Shown: positions 8,454-16,743, numbered from the stretch's first letter. The stretch: 33,851 bases of DNA from Terrisporobacter othiniensis (GCF_000808015.1 NZ_JWHR01000164.1:1-33851), one strand, 5' to 3'. Notes: generated by a model not told the origin, from the sequence alone. Numbers and translations are program-made.

Positions 8454-9776
8454 ATGAAATCACTTAAAGATGCTATATCTTTAGATTATTTGGATTACGA
8501 TGTAAGCGAAGATATTAGTATCCATGAAGGAAGATTTTGTGTTTACTTATATAACAAAAAATATAAATGCTACGGAAAAGTATTTTATAAAATGACCACT
8601 CCCATGTCTATAAATTTTAAAGGAAAAGTTTTATCAAGAAAAGATTATGATGTAGATATAACACTAGATTATGATAATGCTATATTAGAGGTTTATGGAT
8701 ATAAGCCAATCAATGTAACCGTAACAGTATCAAATGATTTAATATTAGAAGGATATATTAATGACGGGTATATTAAGTCTAAAAATTATTTTGTTGATAG
8801 TATAGATTTTTACATAGTAAATCTTGATAGATATTCAGGCAAGCTTATAATGCACGAGGATAAATTATTTGCTGGGAGAATGGAATTTAATATAGGCGAT
8901 TTAGAGATAACCATTGATAAAAGGTATGATTTTACAAAGGAATTAAATCGTAATCTAAAAGATAAATCTGGTACTATAATTACTCATATCGGAAGAATGA
9001 AAAAGAAAGATGGAAGTTTATTTAAGACAAATAATATAAACGATGTGTTGGATAATATATCTATGGCACTTAGTTTTATGTGCGGTAGATATGTGGATAT
9101 ATGCATAGTTAAAGGATATGAGCTAAACAATAACATATTTAGATTATGTAGAGAGTGCATAGTAAGTCCTTTTAGATTTGTACCTAACTGGAAGGATACC
9201 ATAGCGAATAATCATAATATAGAAAAATATATGACTTTAATGTGCAAAAGATTAAATGATATATACTATGGTCATGCTATCAAACAAGTTATTGATTGGT
9301 ATATAGAAACATTGGGTAATACTACAATAGAAAACAATATCATATCCATGCAAATTGCACTTGAAACTTTATCATATGTGGTTTTAGTTGAGCAACAAAA
9401 GATTTTAAGTGATGAGGAATTTGATGAAAATTTATCATCAACAAATATTAGAATCTTACTAAACAGTTGTAAAATTCCTATTGGAAAGGAAGAGCTTTAT
9501 TTATTTGATGAATATATTCAAAATAAATTTTTAGATGGTGTAGATTTAATTATATACTTTAGAAATAAAATAGTTCATCCAAGTAGAAAAAGAAATAGAG
9601 CAACTCTTCATGTGGAAGATATGTGGAATATAATTCAAATTGCCATAAGATATGTTGAATTAGTTATATTACATCTAATAAACTACAAAGGTGAGTACTC
9701 CAATAGATTAAAAGAAAGATCTTATGGAGAAGTGGAATTGGTACCATGGAATTTCTTGAGCAACGGAGTTGACTGA
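8454..9776 (+). CDS. HEPN-domain protein, candidate RNase (ApeA-like layout)
   Basis: 440 aa, not a named family member I can place with certainty. Residues 1 to about 260 look beta-rich (short alternating hydrophobic stretches). The remainder is helical and ends in a HEPN-like bundle with YFRNKIVHPSRKR. R370 and H375 make an RX4H motif of the RX4-6H type used by HEPN ribonucleases. An N-terminal sensor-like region followed by a C-terminal HEPN domain is the layout of ApeA-type anti-phage proteins, which act by cutting RNA. Function here is inference. A good AGGTGGAG precedes ATG 8454. The gene stands alone. Its last six codons (LSNGVD) and stop lie inside a dispersed repeat, so its original C-terminus has probably been replaced. 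Confidence 0.6.
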   Translation: MKSLKDAISLDYLDYDVSEDISIHEGRFCVYLYNKKYKCYGKVFYKMTTPMSINFKGKVLSRKDYDVDITLDYDNAILEVYGYKPINVTVTVSNDLILEGYINDGYIKSKNYFVDSIDFYIVNLDRYSGKLIMHEDKLFAGRMEFNIGDLEITIDKRYDFTKELNRNLKDKSGTIITHIGRMKKKDGSLFKTNNINDVLDNISMALSFMCGRYVDICIVKGYELNNNIFRLCRECIVSPFRFVPNWKDTIANNHNIEKYMTLMCKRLNDIYYGHAIKQVIDWYIETLGNTTIENNIISMQIALETLSYVVLVEQQKILSDEEFDENLSSTNIRILLNSCKIPIGKEELYLFDEYIQNKFLDGVDLIIYFRNKIVHPSRKRNRATLHVEDMWNIIQIAIRYVELVILHLINYKGEYSNRLKERSYGEVELVPWNFLSNGVD

Positions 9777-9825
9777 AGCGGAGCGAAGGCATCTCGTTGG
9801 CGACATGAACGAAGTGAATTTTTAT
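9756..9825 (+). repeat. Dispersed structured repeat, copy A
   Basis: Begins TTGAGCAACGGAGTTGACTG and carries the core GCGAAGGCATCTCGTTGGCG. It matches copy B (20860) over its full length with few differences, and copies C and D (28111, 28180) in reverse orientation over ~50 bp. CAACG and CGTTG flank the core and can pair. The HEPN gene ends at TGA within it. The same frame continues open for 16 codons (9777-9824) to a TAA. Confidence 0.85.
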
Positions 9826-9851
9826 AAAGAGTGATGGAAAGGAATTGAAAT

Positions 9852-10202
9852 ATGAAGTTTTATGGATACAAAAAATGCTCTACAGCAAACAAAGCTAAAA
9901 AATGGCTTAAAGATAATAATATAAATTTTGAAGAAATAGATTTAATTGATACACCACCGACAAAAGAAGAAATGAAAAAGATTTATGAAGAAAGTGGACA
10001 TGAATTAAAAAAATTTTTCAATACAAGTGGTGTTAGATATAGAGAACTAGGTCTTAAAGAAGTATTAAAAACAGCAAGTGAAGATGAAATGCTTGAGTTA
10101 TTGTCTAGTGATGGAAAATTGATAAAAAGACCATTATTAGTAGATAGCAAAAAGGTTCTAATTGGTTTTAAAGAAAATGAATATAAAGAAAATTTATTAT
10201 AA
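9852..10202 (+). CDS. ArsC/Spx-family thioredoxin-fold protein
   Basis: 116 aa, the family's normal length. It opens with MKFYGYKKCSTANKAKKWL, in which C9 sits at the N-terminus of the first helix of the thioredoxin fold. The conserved KRPLLV near residue 93 matches the Arg-Pro region of ArsC/YffB/Spx proteins. Only the first cysteine of the common CxxC is present (C9-S-T-A12), as in some arsenate reductases and unlike redox-switching Spx. No ars genes are near, so an arsenic role is not supported. A general thiol-linked reductase or Spx-like adaptor is equally possible. Ribosome binding site GGAAAGGA lies upstream of ATG 9852. It follows repeat copy A directly. Confidence 0.8.
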   Translation: MKFYGYKKCSTANKAKKWLKDNNINFEEIDLIDTPPTKEEMKKIYEESGHELKKFFNTSGVRYRELGLKEVLKTASEDEMLELLSSDGKLIKRPLLVDSKKVLIGFKENEYKENLL

Positions 10203-10243
10203 CAAATAATCTCCTTTGATTAATTTCAAAGGAGATTATTTGT
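10202..10243 (+). terminator. Strong hairpin after ArsC-like gene
   Basis: AACAAATAATCTCCTTTGA pairs perfectly with TCAAAGGAGATTATTTGT across a short loop. No proper T-run follows, and hydE starts 19 nt later, so it may act as an attenuator or RNA-stability element as much as a terminator. Confidence 0.65.
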
Positions 10244-10261
10244 AAGTGGAAAGGGGAGAGG

Positions 10262-11326
10262 GTGTTGACTAATAAAGACTTAATAGAAAAATTAAATGGG
10301 GAAAAGAAACTATATATTCATGAATGGGAACAATTACTTAGTGCATATACAGAAGCTGATAAAGATTATGCAGCAAAATTAGCGAGAGAGATATCGAATA
10401 AAAACTTTGGCAATAAAATATTTTTTCGTGGAATAATTGAATTTACTAATCATTGTAAAAATAATTGTAACTATTGTGGCATAAGAAGAGGTAATAAATG
10501 TGCTTCTAGATATAGACTTTCAAAAGAGGATATATTACTTTGTTGTGAAGAAGGTTATAAATATGGATATAGGACCTTTGTTTTACAAGGAGGAGAAGAC
10601 CCGTTTTATGATGATGAGCTCATGTTGGACATAATAAAAGAAATACATGAAAATTATCCTGATTGTGCTATAACACTTTCTATTGGAGAAAAAAGTAAGG
10701 ATTCATATGAAAAATTTTTTGAAGCTGGAGCAAATAGATATTTATTACGTCATGAAACAGCAGATAAAGAGCACTATAATAAGCTTCATACATCGGAACT
10801 TTCGTGGGAGCATAGAATAAAATGTTTAGAAGAACTAAAAGAGATCGGATATCAAACAGGATGTGGATTAATGGTAGGTTCTCCATATCAAACTATTAAT
10901 CATTTAGCTAAAGATATGGTATTTATAGGTGAATTTGAACCTGAAATGATAGGTATAGGACCTTTTATACCTCATAAAGATACACCATTTAAAGAATTTC
11001 CAGCAGGTAGTGTGGATACAACCTTATTTTTATTAAGTTTATGCCGCATTATGCTACCAAATGCACTTTTGCCAGCTACAACAGCATTAGGAACAGTTAG
11101 TGGTGAAGGTAAACAATTAGGGGTAATGGCTGGGGCGAATGTAGTTATGCCTAATTTATCTCCACTTTCAGTTAGAAAAAAATATATGTTATATGATAAT
11201 AAAGCAATTAATGATGATGATGCAGGAGAAAATCTAAATATATTGAAAGAAAATATGAAAAAAATTGGTTATGAAGTTGTTATAAATAAGGGTGATTTTA
11301 AAAAGGTTGAATATGGACAACAATAA
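10262..11326 (+). CDS. hydE: [FeFe]-hydrogenase H-cluster maturase HydE (radical SAM)
   Basis: 354 aa. The radical SAM cluster motif CX3CX2C is C65-KNN-C69-NY-C72, followed by GIRRGNKCASRYRLS and FVLQGGEDPF (SAM-binding glycine motif), both characteristic of HydE as opposed to biotin synthase. HydE works with HydF and HydG in the cytosol to build the diiron subcluster of [FeFe] hydrogenase. The C-terminal half contains the family's GPFIPHKDTPF and TALGTVSGEGKQLGVMAGAN segments. Two starts compete, GTG 10262 and TTG 10265. AAGGGGAG (10251-10258) is better spaced for TTG. HydF, HydG and the hydrogenase are not in the window, so the cell must encode them elsewhere. Confidence 0.92.
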   Translation: MLTNKDLIEKLNGEKKLYIHEWEQLLSAYTEADKDYAAKLAREISNKNFGNKIFFRGIIEFTNHCKNNCNYCGIRRGNKCASRYRLSKEDILLCCEEGYKYGYRTFVLQGGEDPFYDDELMLDIIKEIHENYPDCAITLSIGEKSKDSYEKFFEAGANRYLLRHETADKEHYNKLHTSELSWEHRIKCLEELKEIGYQTGCGLMVGSPYQTINHLAKDMVFIGEFEPEMIGIGPFIPHKDTPFKEFPAGSVDTTLFLLSLCRIMLPNALLPATTALGTVSGEGKQLGVMAGANVVMPNLSPLSVRKKYMLYDNKAINDDDAGENLNILKENMKKIGYEVVINKGDFKKVEYGQQ

Positions 11327-11327
11327 G

Positions 11328-11367
11328 TAAAAAGATGCAGACTATAAAAAGTTTGCATCTTTTTTTG
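11328..11367 (+). terminator. Intrinsic terminator after hydE
   Basis: AAAAAGATGCAGACT pairs with AGTTTGCATCTTTTT (one wobble) around ATAAAA, followed by a T-run. Confidence 0.9.
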
Positions 11368-11374
11368 TTGATAC

Positions 11375-11403
11375 TTGACATGGTATAACAAAAGAGTTAA
11401 TAT
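11375..11403 (+). promoter_or_regulatory. Promoter of the GntR-ABC operon
   Basis: TTGACA (11375-11380) and TAATAT (11398-11403) are separated by exactly 17 bp, a near-consensus vegetative promoter. Confidence 0.8.
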
Positions 11404-11404
11404 A

Positions 11405-11423
11405 TGTATATAATATATATACA
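11405..11423. promoter_or_regulatory. Probable GntR operator overlapping the transcription start
   Basis: TGTATATA and TATATACA form 8-bp inverted arms around a 3-nt centre, starting one base after the -10 box. Binding there would block initiation, which fits autorepression by the YtrA-type regulator encoded next. Confidence 0.6.
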
Positions 11424-11484
11424 CAGTTATAAACGATTATAAACACTTATATACATAAATGATATGTGGAAGGAGGCAAAATAG

Positions 11485-11859
11485 TTGAATATAATTATAA
11501 GTAACTCTTCGGCAGTACCTCTTTATGAACAAATTCAAAATCAAATAAAATCACAAATTTTAAGTGGAGATTTATCTAGTGAGGAATTACTACCATCAAT
11601 AAGATCTTTAGCTAAAGAACTTAAGGTAAGCATAATAACTACGAAAAGGGCATATGAAGAGTTGGAGAAGGAAGGCTACATAATAACTGTTGCAGGTAAG
11701 GGCAGCTATGTATGTAGTCAAAGTACAGAAAGATTAAAAGAAGCAGCTCTCTTTGAAATGGAGAGCAAGTTGGAGGAAATAATTCTAGTAGCTAAGAAGA
11801 TGGGAATAGCTCAAGGTGAGTTTATAGAAATTATTAAAAGTATTTATGAGGAGGTTTAA
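11485..11859 (+). CDS. GntR-family (YtrA subfamily) regulator
   Basis: 124 aa from a TTG start with AAGGAGG nine bases upstream. Residues about 10-75 are a GntR winged helix (VPLYEQIQNQIKSQILSGDL, LPSIRSLAKELKVS, TTKRAYEELEKEGYI, GKGSYV). Only ~45 residues follow. That lack of an effector domain defines the YtrA group, whose members repress an adjacent ABC transporter operon and respond to cell-envelope stress or unknown ligands. The ABC ATPase begins 3 nt after the stop, so the genes are co-transcribed. A near-consensus promoter and an 8-bp-arm palindrome lie just upstream. Confidence 0.92.
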   Translation: MNIIISNSSAVPLYEQIQNQIKSQILSGDLSSEELLPSIRSLAKELKVSIITTKRAYEELEKEGYIITVAGKGSYVCSQSTERLKEAALFEMESKLEEIILVAKKMGIAQGEFIEIIKSIYEEV

Positions 11860-11862
11860 AAA

Positions 11863-12720
11863 ATGAATGCAATTGAAATTAAAAATTTAAGAAAAGATTT
11901 TGATAGTTTTTCTTTAAAAATAGAAGATTTGAAAATTCCAGAAGGTTTTGTAACAGGCTTTATTGGTCCAAATGGATCTGGTAAAACAACTACAATAAAA
12001 TTAATATTAAATATGTTAAGTAAAGATAGTGGAAGCATTAAATTGTTTGGAAAAGAATATAAAAATGATGAGTTATCATTAAAAGAGTACTTAGGAGTAG
12101 TAGGAGAATTTAATGGTTATTTGCAAGAATCAAAGTTAAGTAGAATAAAAAGTTCTCTTTGTATGTTTTATAAAAATTGGGATGAAAAACTTTATAAAAG
12201 ATACATGGAAGAATTTAGATTAAATGAAAACAAGGTTTACAAAGAATTATCTAAAGGTCAACAAAAGAAATTTGAAATAGTAATGACACTGTCTCATCAT
12301 CCTAAAATAATAATAATGGATGAGCCTACAGCAAATCTTGACCCTTTAGTAAGAAATGAAGTGCTAGAAATGTTACAAGAAAGAATTGAAAAAGACAATG
12401 CCACAGTATTTTTCTCAACACATATAACTAGTGATTTAGATAAAATAGGAGATTATTTAGTTTTTATTTATAAAGGTGAAATTTTCTTGGATGGTGACAA
12501 AGATAGTATCTTACAAAATCATGTTATAGTAAAAGGGAAAAATGAATTATTACAAAAGGATACAGAAAATGTATTTATATCAGTAAATAAGACTAGCTTT
12601 GGATTTGAAGGCTTAGTGAAAAATAAAGAAAAAGCTTATGAATTATTTGGCGAAGAAGTAGTTTATGATAAACCTAATTTAGAAGATATATTAACTTATT
12701 ATACAAGGGGGAATAAGTAA
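11863..12720 (+). CDS. ABC transporter ATP-binding protein
   Basis: 285 aa. Walker A GPNGSGKT (35-42), signature LSKGQQ (129-134, an acceptable LSGGQ variant), Walker B IIIMDEP (149-155) and the switch His in STHITSD (H187) are all present. The ATPase should therefore be active. The C-terminal ~70 residues after the nucleotide-binding fold are typical of the exporter ATPases paired with ABC-2 permeases. It sits between its GntR regulator and its permease, and its stop overlaps the permease start by one base (TAATG). The substrate is unknown; YtrA-type systems are mostly linked to cell-wall antibiotics or envelope stress. Confidence 0.93.
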   Translation: MNAIEIKNLRKDFDSFSLKIEDLKIPEGFVTGFIGPNGSGKTTTIKLILNMLSKDSGSIKLFGKEYKNDELSLKEYLGVVGEFNGYLQESKLSRIKSSLCMFYKNWDEKLYKRYMEEFRLNENKVYKELSKGQQKKFEIVMTLSHHPKIIIMDEPTANLDPLVRNEVLEMLQERIEKDNATVFFSTHITSDLDKIGDYLVFIYKGEIFLDGDKDSILQNHVIVKGKNELLQKDTENVFISVNKTSFGFEGLVKNKEKAYELFGEEVVYDKPNLEDILTYYTRGNK

Positions 12721-13361
12721 TGAGAAATATAATGAATTTAGTAAATTTAAGTTTTAATAATTTTCTTTCAATAAAGAAGATGGCCTTATTTATTATGGTT
12801 GTTTTTGGAGTTGCATCTTTAGTTAATCCTGGTTTTTCATCAATGCTAGTGGGAATGATAACTTATGTTATAGCATATCAAACAATGGCGTATGAAGATT
12901 CATATGGAATAGATCACATGATTGCTCACTTACCAGTAACAAAAAATGAATATGTTATATCTAGATATATTTTTGGTATAATAACTATTGTTGGAGCAGG
13001 TATATTATGTTCTTTAATATTTTTTATATCTAAAAAAATGAATTTAGTTGATTTAACAGGAATTGATTATAAAATAATTTTATATATGGGTATAATAAGT
13101 GCGGTGGTTTTAATATCAATTTTAATTCCTGTATTATTATATTTCGGAATGAAAAAAGGTAGAATGGCAATAATACTTATATTTATGGTTATAGTAATGA
13201 TACCGTCTTTAGTTATTAATGATATTGAAACAGCTATGAATATATTAAATAAATTAAGTGAAATGAATATTAATCTTCTTAGCGGAGTGTTAACGATAGT
13301 AATATTGCTTATATCATACTTTATAACTAGATTTTTATATGAAAAAAAAGAAATAATTTAA
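12720..13361 (+). CDS. ABC-2 type permease
   Basis: 213 aa with about six hydrophobic segments (near 21-45, 46-58, 88-106, 120-140, 145-165 and 185-207). The short soluble stretch HLPVTKNEYVISRYIFG matches the ABC-2 permease family PF13346, common in GntR-regulated exporter operons. It should form the membrane channel for the preceding ATPase as a homodimer. It is translationally coupled to that gene by a one-base overlap. It has no signal peptide and no extracellular domain. Confidence 0.85.
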   Translation: MRNIMNLVNLSFNNFLSIKKMALFIMVVFGVASLVNPGFSSMLVGMITYVIAYQTMAYEDSYGIDHMIAHLPVTKNEYVISRYIFGIITIVGAGILCSLIFFISKKMNLVDLTGIDYKIILYMGIISAVVLISILIPVLLYFGMKKGRMAIILIFMVIVMIPSLVINDIETAMNILNKLSEMNINLLSGVLTIVILLISYFITRFLYEKKEII

Positions 13362-13365
13362 TATG

Positions 13366-13411
13366 AAAATAGCATGATAAACTTGTTAACAAATTTATCA
13401 TGCTATTTTTT
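13366..13411. terminator. Bidirectional terminator between convergent units
   Basis: AAAATAGCATGATAAA and TTTATCATGCTATTTT form a perfect 16-bp stem with A-run and T-run edges. It serves the plus-strand ABC operon and the minus-strand permease gene. Confidence 0.9.
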
Positions 13412-13429
13412 ATATAACAAATTATTAAT

Positions 13430-14776
13430 TTAAGCAACTTTATTATCATCATCTTCATCTGATTGTTTTTGTGCTATAGAGTAAAGAGGTAGTCCGATTA
13501 AAGTAATAAGGACGCCGCCTAAAGAAATTACAGTATTTTCTATACCTGCAAATAATAATTGATTAATTACAACAAATAATCCACCAGCTATAGCTATTAG
13601 CGGTACAACTGGATATAATGGAACTTTATATGGCCTATTTAATTCTGGTTGTCTATTTCTAAGTAAAATAACACCTATAAATGTTAGTACATAGAAAGAC
13701 CAAATTGCAAACATGGATAAATCAGTTAATAAGTTAAACTGTCCAGAAAGTGCATAAAGGGCAGATAAGACACCTATTACTATTGTTGCATTTCCAGGGA
13801 CACCACTATTATTCAATGAACCATAGTATTTATATCCAGGTATAGATTTTTGCTGACCTAAAGTATAAAGAATTCTAGGGCCAGTTAATAAGTAGCCGTT
13901 AATACAACCAAATACAGAAATAAGAATTCCTGCAGTTATAATTTTACCACCCATAGGTCCAAATATAACTTCCGCTACTGCAGAAGCTGGAGAAGCATAA
14001 TTTGCTAATTCATTTGCTGGTAATACCCATAAGTAAGCTAAGTTTATTACTATATAAACAACCATAACAAAGGATAAACCACCAACTATTGCCCTTGGTA
14101 AATCTTTTCCTGGATTTTTCATTTCACCAGCTATGGCACCAACATTAATCCATCCATCATAAGCAAATAAGATAGCAATTAATAATTGGCCTATAACAGA
14201 GCCTGTAGACACACCAGGACCTACTAAAGGAGAAGTTATAGGATTGTCACCACCACCCTTTATAAAACCAAAAATAATTATTAATATAAGAGGGATTAAT
14301 TTACATATTGTAGCAATCGTTTGGATAAGGCCAGTAGTTTTAGAACTTAGAGTATTTAAAATACTAATAAGCAAAATTACGCCTAAAGTTATGGGAACTA
14401 CTAAACTTTCGTTTCCAATAAGACCTGCACTTTGGCTACCAAACATAACTGCAAGAGCGGCAATAGTTGCAGGAAAAAATAAAACAGATTGCATCCATCC
14501 TGTTAAAACACCAAATTTTTTACCGTAAATTTCTTCGATGTAAACCATCATACCACCAGTTTTTGGTATGGCAGCAGAAATTTCTGCTGCAGTTAATCCA
14601 GCAGCTATTGTTATAACTCCAGCTACAACCCAGGCTATCATTCCAAGTCCAGGTGCTCCTCCAGTTAAGGTATAAACTGCTTGAGGTTTGAAAAATACAC
14701 CACCACCAATAACCATACCTACAACAGTAGATAAAGCGGCAGCAAGACCTAAATTTTTTTGTAATTTTTGACTCAT
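13430..14776 (-). CDS. APC-superfamily amino-acid permease (LAT/SteT-like), paralog 1
   Basis: 448 aa with about twelve membrane helices. The first helix carries the substrate-binding glycine stretch VVGMVIGGGVFFKP typical of L-amino-acid transporter (LAT) family members such as SteT. The loop WINVGAIAGEMKNPGKDLP is the family signature after helix 6. It should move amino acids across the cytoplasmic membrane, perhaps as an exchanger; specificity is not readable. It lies downstream of a near-duplicate gene on the same strand, but a terminator separates them and its own leader is ~210 bp, so it is probably transcribed separately. Ribosome binding site GAAAGGA precedes ATG 14776. Confidence 0.9.
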   Translation of the reverse strand: MSQKLQKNLGLAAALSTVVGMVIGGGVFFKPQAVYTLTGGAPGLGMIAWVVAGVITIAAGLTAAEISAAIPKTGGMMVYIEEIYGKKFGVLTGWMQSVLFFPATIAALAVMFGSQSAGLIGNESLVVPITLGVILLISILNTLSSKTTGLIQTIATICKLIPLILIIIFGFIKGGGDNPITSPLVGPGVSTGSVIGQLLIAILFAYDGWINVGAIAGEMKNPGKDLPRAIVGGLSFVMVVYIVINLAYLWVLPANELANYASPASAVAEVIFGPMGGKIITAGILISVFGCINGYLLTGPRILYTLGQQKSIPGYKYYGSLNNSGVPGNATIVIGVLSALYALSGQFNLLTDLSMFAIWSFYVLTFIGVILLRNRQPELNRPYKVPLYPVVPLIAIAGGLFVVINQLLFAGIENTVISLGGVLITLIGLPLYSIAQKQSDEDDDNKVA

Positions 14777-14887
14777 AATTTAAATTTCCTTTCAAAAAAT
14801 TATCTAAATAAAAAATTATAAATTCAACTACATAAAGACGATTTGTAGTATTATTAATTACAAGGGAATCTAACCTTGAATTATATA

Positions 14888-14923
14888 TTAATATTTGTAA
14901 AAGGAAATTTTTTATGTATTTAT
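14888..14923 (-). promoter_or_regulatory. Conserved upstream element of permease paralog 1
   Basis: A 36-bp stretch that matches 16571-16606 at 33 of 36 positions. It lies in the same orientation upstream of both permease genes, in otherwise unlike sequence. It contains TTTACA on the minus strand, but no convincing paired -10. Its role is unknown. Confidence 0.45.
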
Positions 14924-14942
14924 CAAAAATTTAAATTTATAT

Positions 14943-14978
14943 ACTAAAAAAGCTCCTCCAAAGATTATGAAGAAGCTC
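14943..14978 (-). terminator. Intrinsic terminator of permease paralog 2
   Basis: On the minus strand AGCTTCTTC pairs with GGAGGAGCT (9 bp with G-U pairs), followed by TTTTTT. It closes the upstream permease transcript. Confidence 0.75.
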
Positions 14979-14988
14979 TTAGATTTTA

Positions 14989-16350
14989 TTATGCTATTTT
15001 GTCTAAGTCATTATGGTTTTCTTCTTTTGCAGCTTGCTTTTGAGCTATGCTGTAAAGAGGTAAACCTATTAAAGTAACTACAACTCCACCTAAAGATACT
15101 AATGTATTAGTCATACCAGCGAATAATAATTGATTTAATACAACGAATAATCCACCAGCTATTGCTATTAATGGTATTATTGGATACATAGGAACTTTGT
15201 ATGGTCTGTGTAAGTCTGGTTGTTTCTTTCTAAGTATTATAACACCTATGAAAGTTAAAACGTAGAATGACCATACAGCAAACATTGATAAGTCACTTAA
15301 TAAGTTGAATTGTCCAGATAATGCATATAATGAAGATAATACACCCATTATTAATGTAGCATTAGCAGGAACATCATTTCTATTTAAAGCACCTACTGTT
15401 TTGTATCCTGGTATAGATTTTTGTTGTCCTAAAGTATATAAAACTCTTGGTCCAGTCAATAAATAACCATTTATACATCCGAATACTGATATTAATATAC
15501 CTACAGTAACAACTTTACCACCCATATCACCAAATATTACAGTTGCAACAGCAGAAGCTGGGTTAGCAAATTGAGCTATTTCGTTAGCTGGTAATACCCA
15601 TAAATAAGCTAAGTTTATTGCTATATAAACAGCCATAGTTATTGATAAACCACCAACTATTGCCTTTGGTAAATCTTTTCCTGGATTTTTCATTTCACCA
15701 GCTATGGCACCAACATTAATCCATCCATCATAAGCAAATAATATTGCTATTAAAACTTGTCCGATTACAGACATTGGAGATAAACCTTCAGCAACTATTG
15801 GAGTAGTTATTGGGTTAGCTCCACTTCCTTTAATGAAACCAAATACTATTATTATAACTAGTGGAACTAATTTAGCAACTGTAGCTACAGTTTGTATTAT
15901 ACCTGAAGTTTTAGAACCAAAAGTATTTAAAACACTTATGAATAATACTGTACAAATAGTTATTGGTATAATAAGGTTTTCGTTTAAACCAAGTAATAAA
16001 ACAGTTTGGTTACCAAACATAACAGCTATTGCAGCTATTGTTGCAGGGAAGAATAAAACTGATTGCATCCAACCTGTTAACATTCCTAATTTTTTTCCGT
16101 ATATTTCTTCAATGTAAACCATCATACCGCCAGTTTTAGGTATTGCAGCTGAAACTTCTGCAGCAGTTAAACCAGCAGTTATTGTAAGTATACCAGCAAT
16201 AACCCAAGCTAAAATACCAAGACCTGGTGCTCCTCCTGTTAATGTATAAACCGCTTGTGGTTTAAAGAATACTCCACCACCGATTACCATACCTATAACT
16301 GTAGATAATGCAGCAGCAAGTCCTAAGTTTTTTTGTAATTTTTGACTCAT
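14989..16350 (-). CDS. APC-superfamily amino-acid permease (LAT/SteT-like), paralog 2
   Basis: 453 aa and, by eye, about four-fifths identical to the permease downstream. The first ~100 residues and the signature WINVGAIAGEMKNPGKDLP are nearly unchanged. Differences cluster near residues 110-190 and at the soluble C-terminus (QAAKEENHNDLDKIA here). It has the same predicted twelve helices and GGGVFFKP motif. Nucleotide identity is uneven: a 76-nt block (15666-15741) is identical to paralog 1 even at silent sites. The gene is divergent from alanine racemase, which hints at alanine or serine transport but does not establish it. Ribosome binding site GGAAAGGA precedes ATG 16350. Confidence 0.9.
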   Translation of the reverse strand: MSQKLQKNLGLAAALSTVIGMVIGGGVFFKPQAVYTLTGGAPGLGILAWVIAGILTITAGLTAAEVSAAIPKTGGMMVYIEEIYGKKLGMLTGWMQSVLFFPATIAAIAVMFGNQTVLLLGLNENLIIPITICTVLFISVLNTFGSKTSGIIQTVATVAKLVPLVIIIVFGFIKGSGANPITTPIVAEGLSPMSVIGQVLIAILFAYDGWINVGAIAGEMKNPGKDLPKAIVGGLSITMAVYIAINLAYLWVLPANEIAQFANPASAVATVIFGDMGGKVVTVGILISVFGCINGYLLTGPRVLYTLGQQKSIPGYKTVGALNRNDVPANATLIMGVLSSLYALSGQFNLLSDLSMFAVWSFYVLTFIGVIILRKKQPDLHRPYKVPMYPIIPLIAIAGGLFVVLNQLLFAGMTNTLVSLGGVVVTLIGLPLYSIAQKQAAKEENHNDLDKIA

Positions 16351-16743
16351 AATTACGATTTCCTTTCCAATATTAATTTTTAAGTAAGTTGATTATTTTT
16401 GCTTTTTCTTGAAAAGCTTATCCGTAAATAATACTTTCTTATTATATAATTTTATAACTAAGATAACAATACTTTTTTTTTACATATAATAAAAATTTTT
16501 TTAAGTGGCTATAAATTTTTTATTATGTAAAAAAATGTAATAACAAGAGGGTGTTTTATTTTCGCTATACTTAATATTTGTAAAAGGATTTATTTTATGT
16601 ATTTATATAATAATAAGTACTTGGGTAATATTTAAATATAGATTTAAATATTATTATAGAATGTGCATACATATTATATTTATTGTAAAAAAAAAATTGT
16701 GATTATATAATAAAATTATGTAAAAAGACTTGAGGAGGTAAAG
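16351..16743. promoter_or_regulatory. 393-bp divergent regulatory region (permease / alr)
   Basis: No open reading frame. It contains the 36-bp element shared with the other permease (16571-16606) and an imperfect palindrome around 16520-16543 (TTATTA ... TAATAA). The alr ribosome binding site GAGGAGG lies just before ATG 16744. No T-box or other known riboswitch was recognised. Confidence 0.5.

Noticed and set aside
9852..10202. Dedicated arsenate reductase of an ars operon
   Set aside because: No arsR, arsB or acr3 nearby; a single active-site cysteine only places it in the wider ArsC/Spx family.
10262..11326. Biotin synthase (BioB)
   Set aside because: The radical SAM motif fits both, but the flanking GIRRGNKCASRYRL and TALGTVSGEGKQLG segments are HydE features and no biotin gene is near.
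16351..16743. T-box leader for the amino-acid permease
   Set aside because: No T-box sequence, specifier loop or terminator/antiterminator pair on the minus strand.
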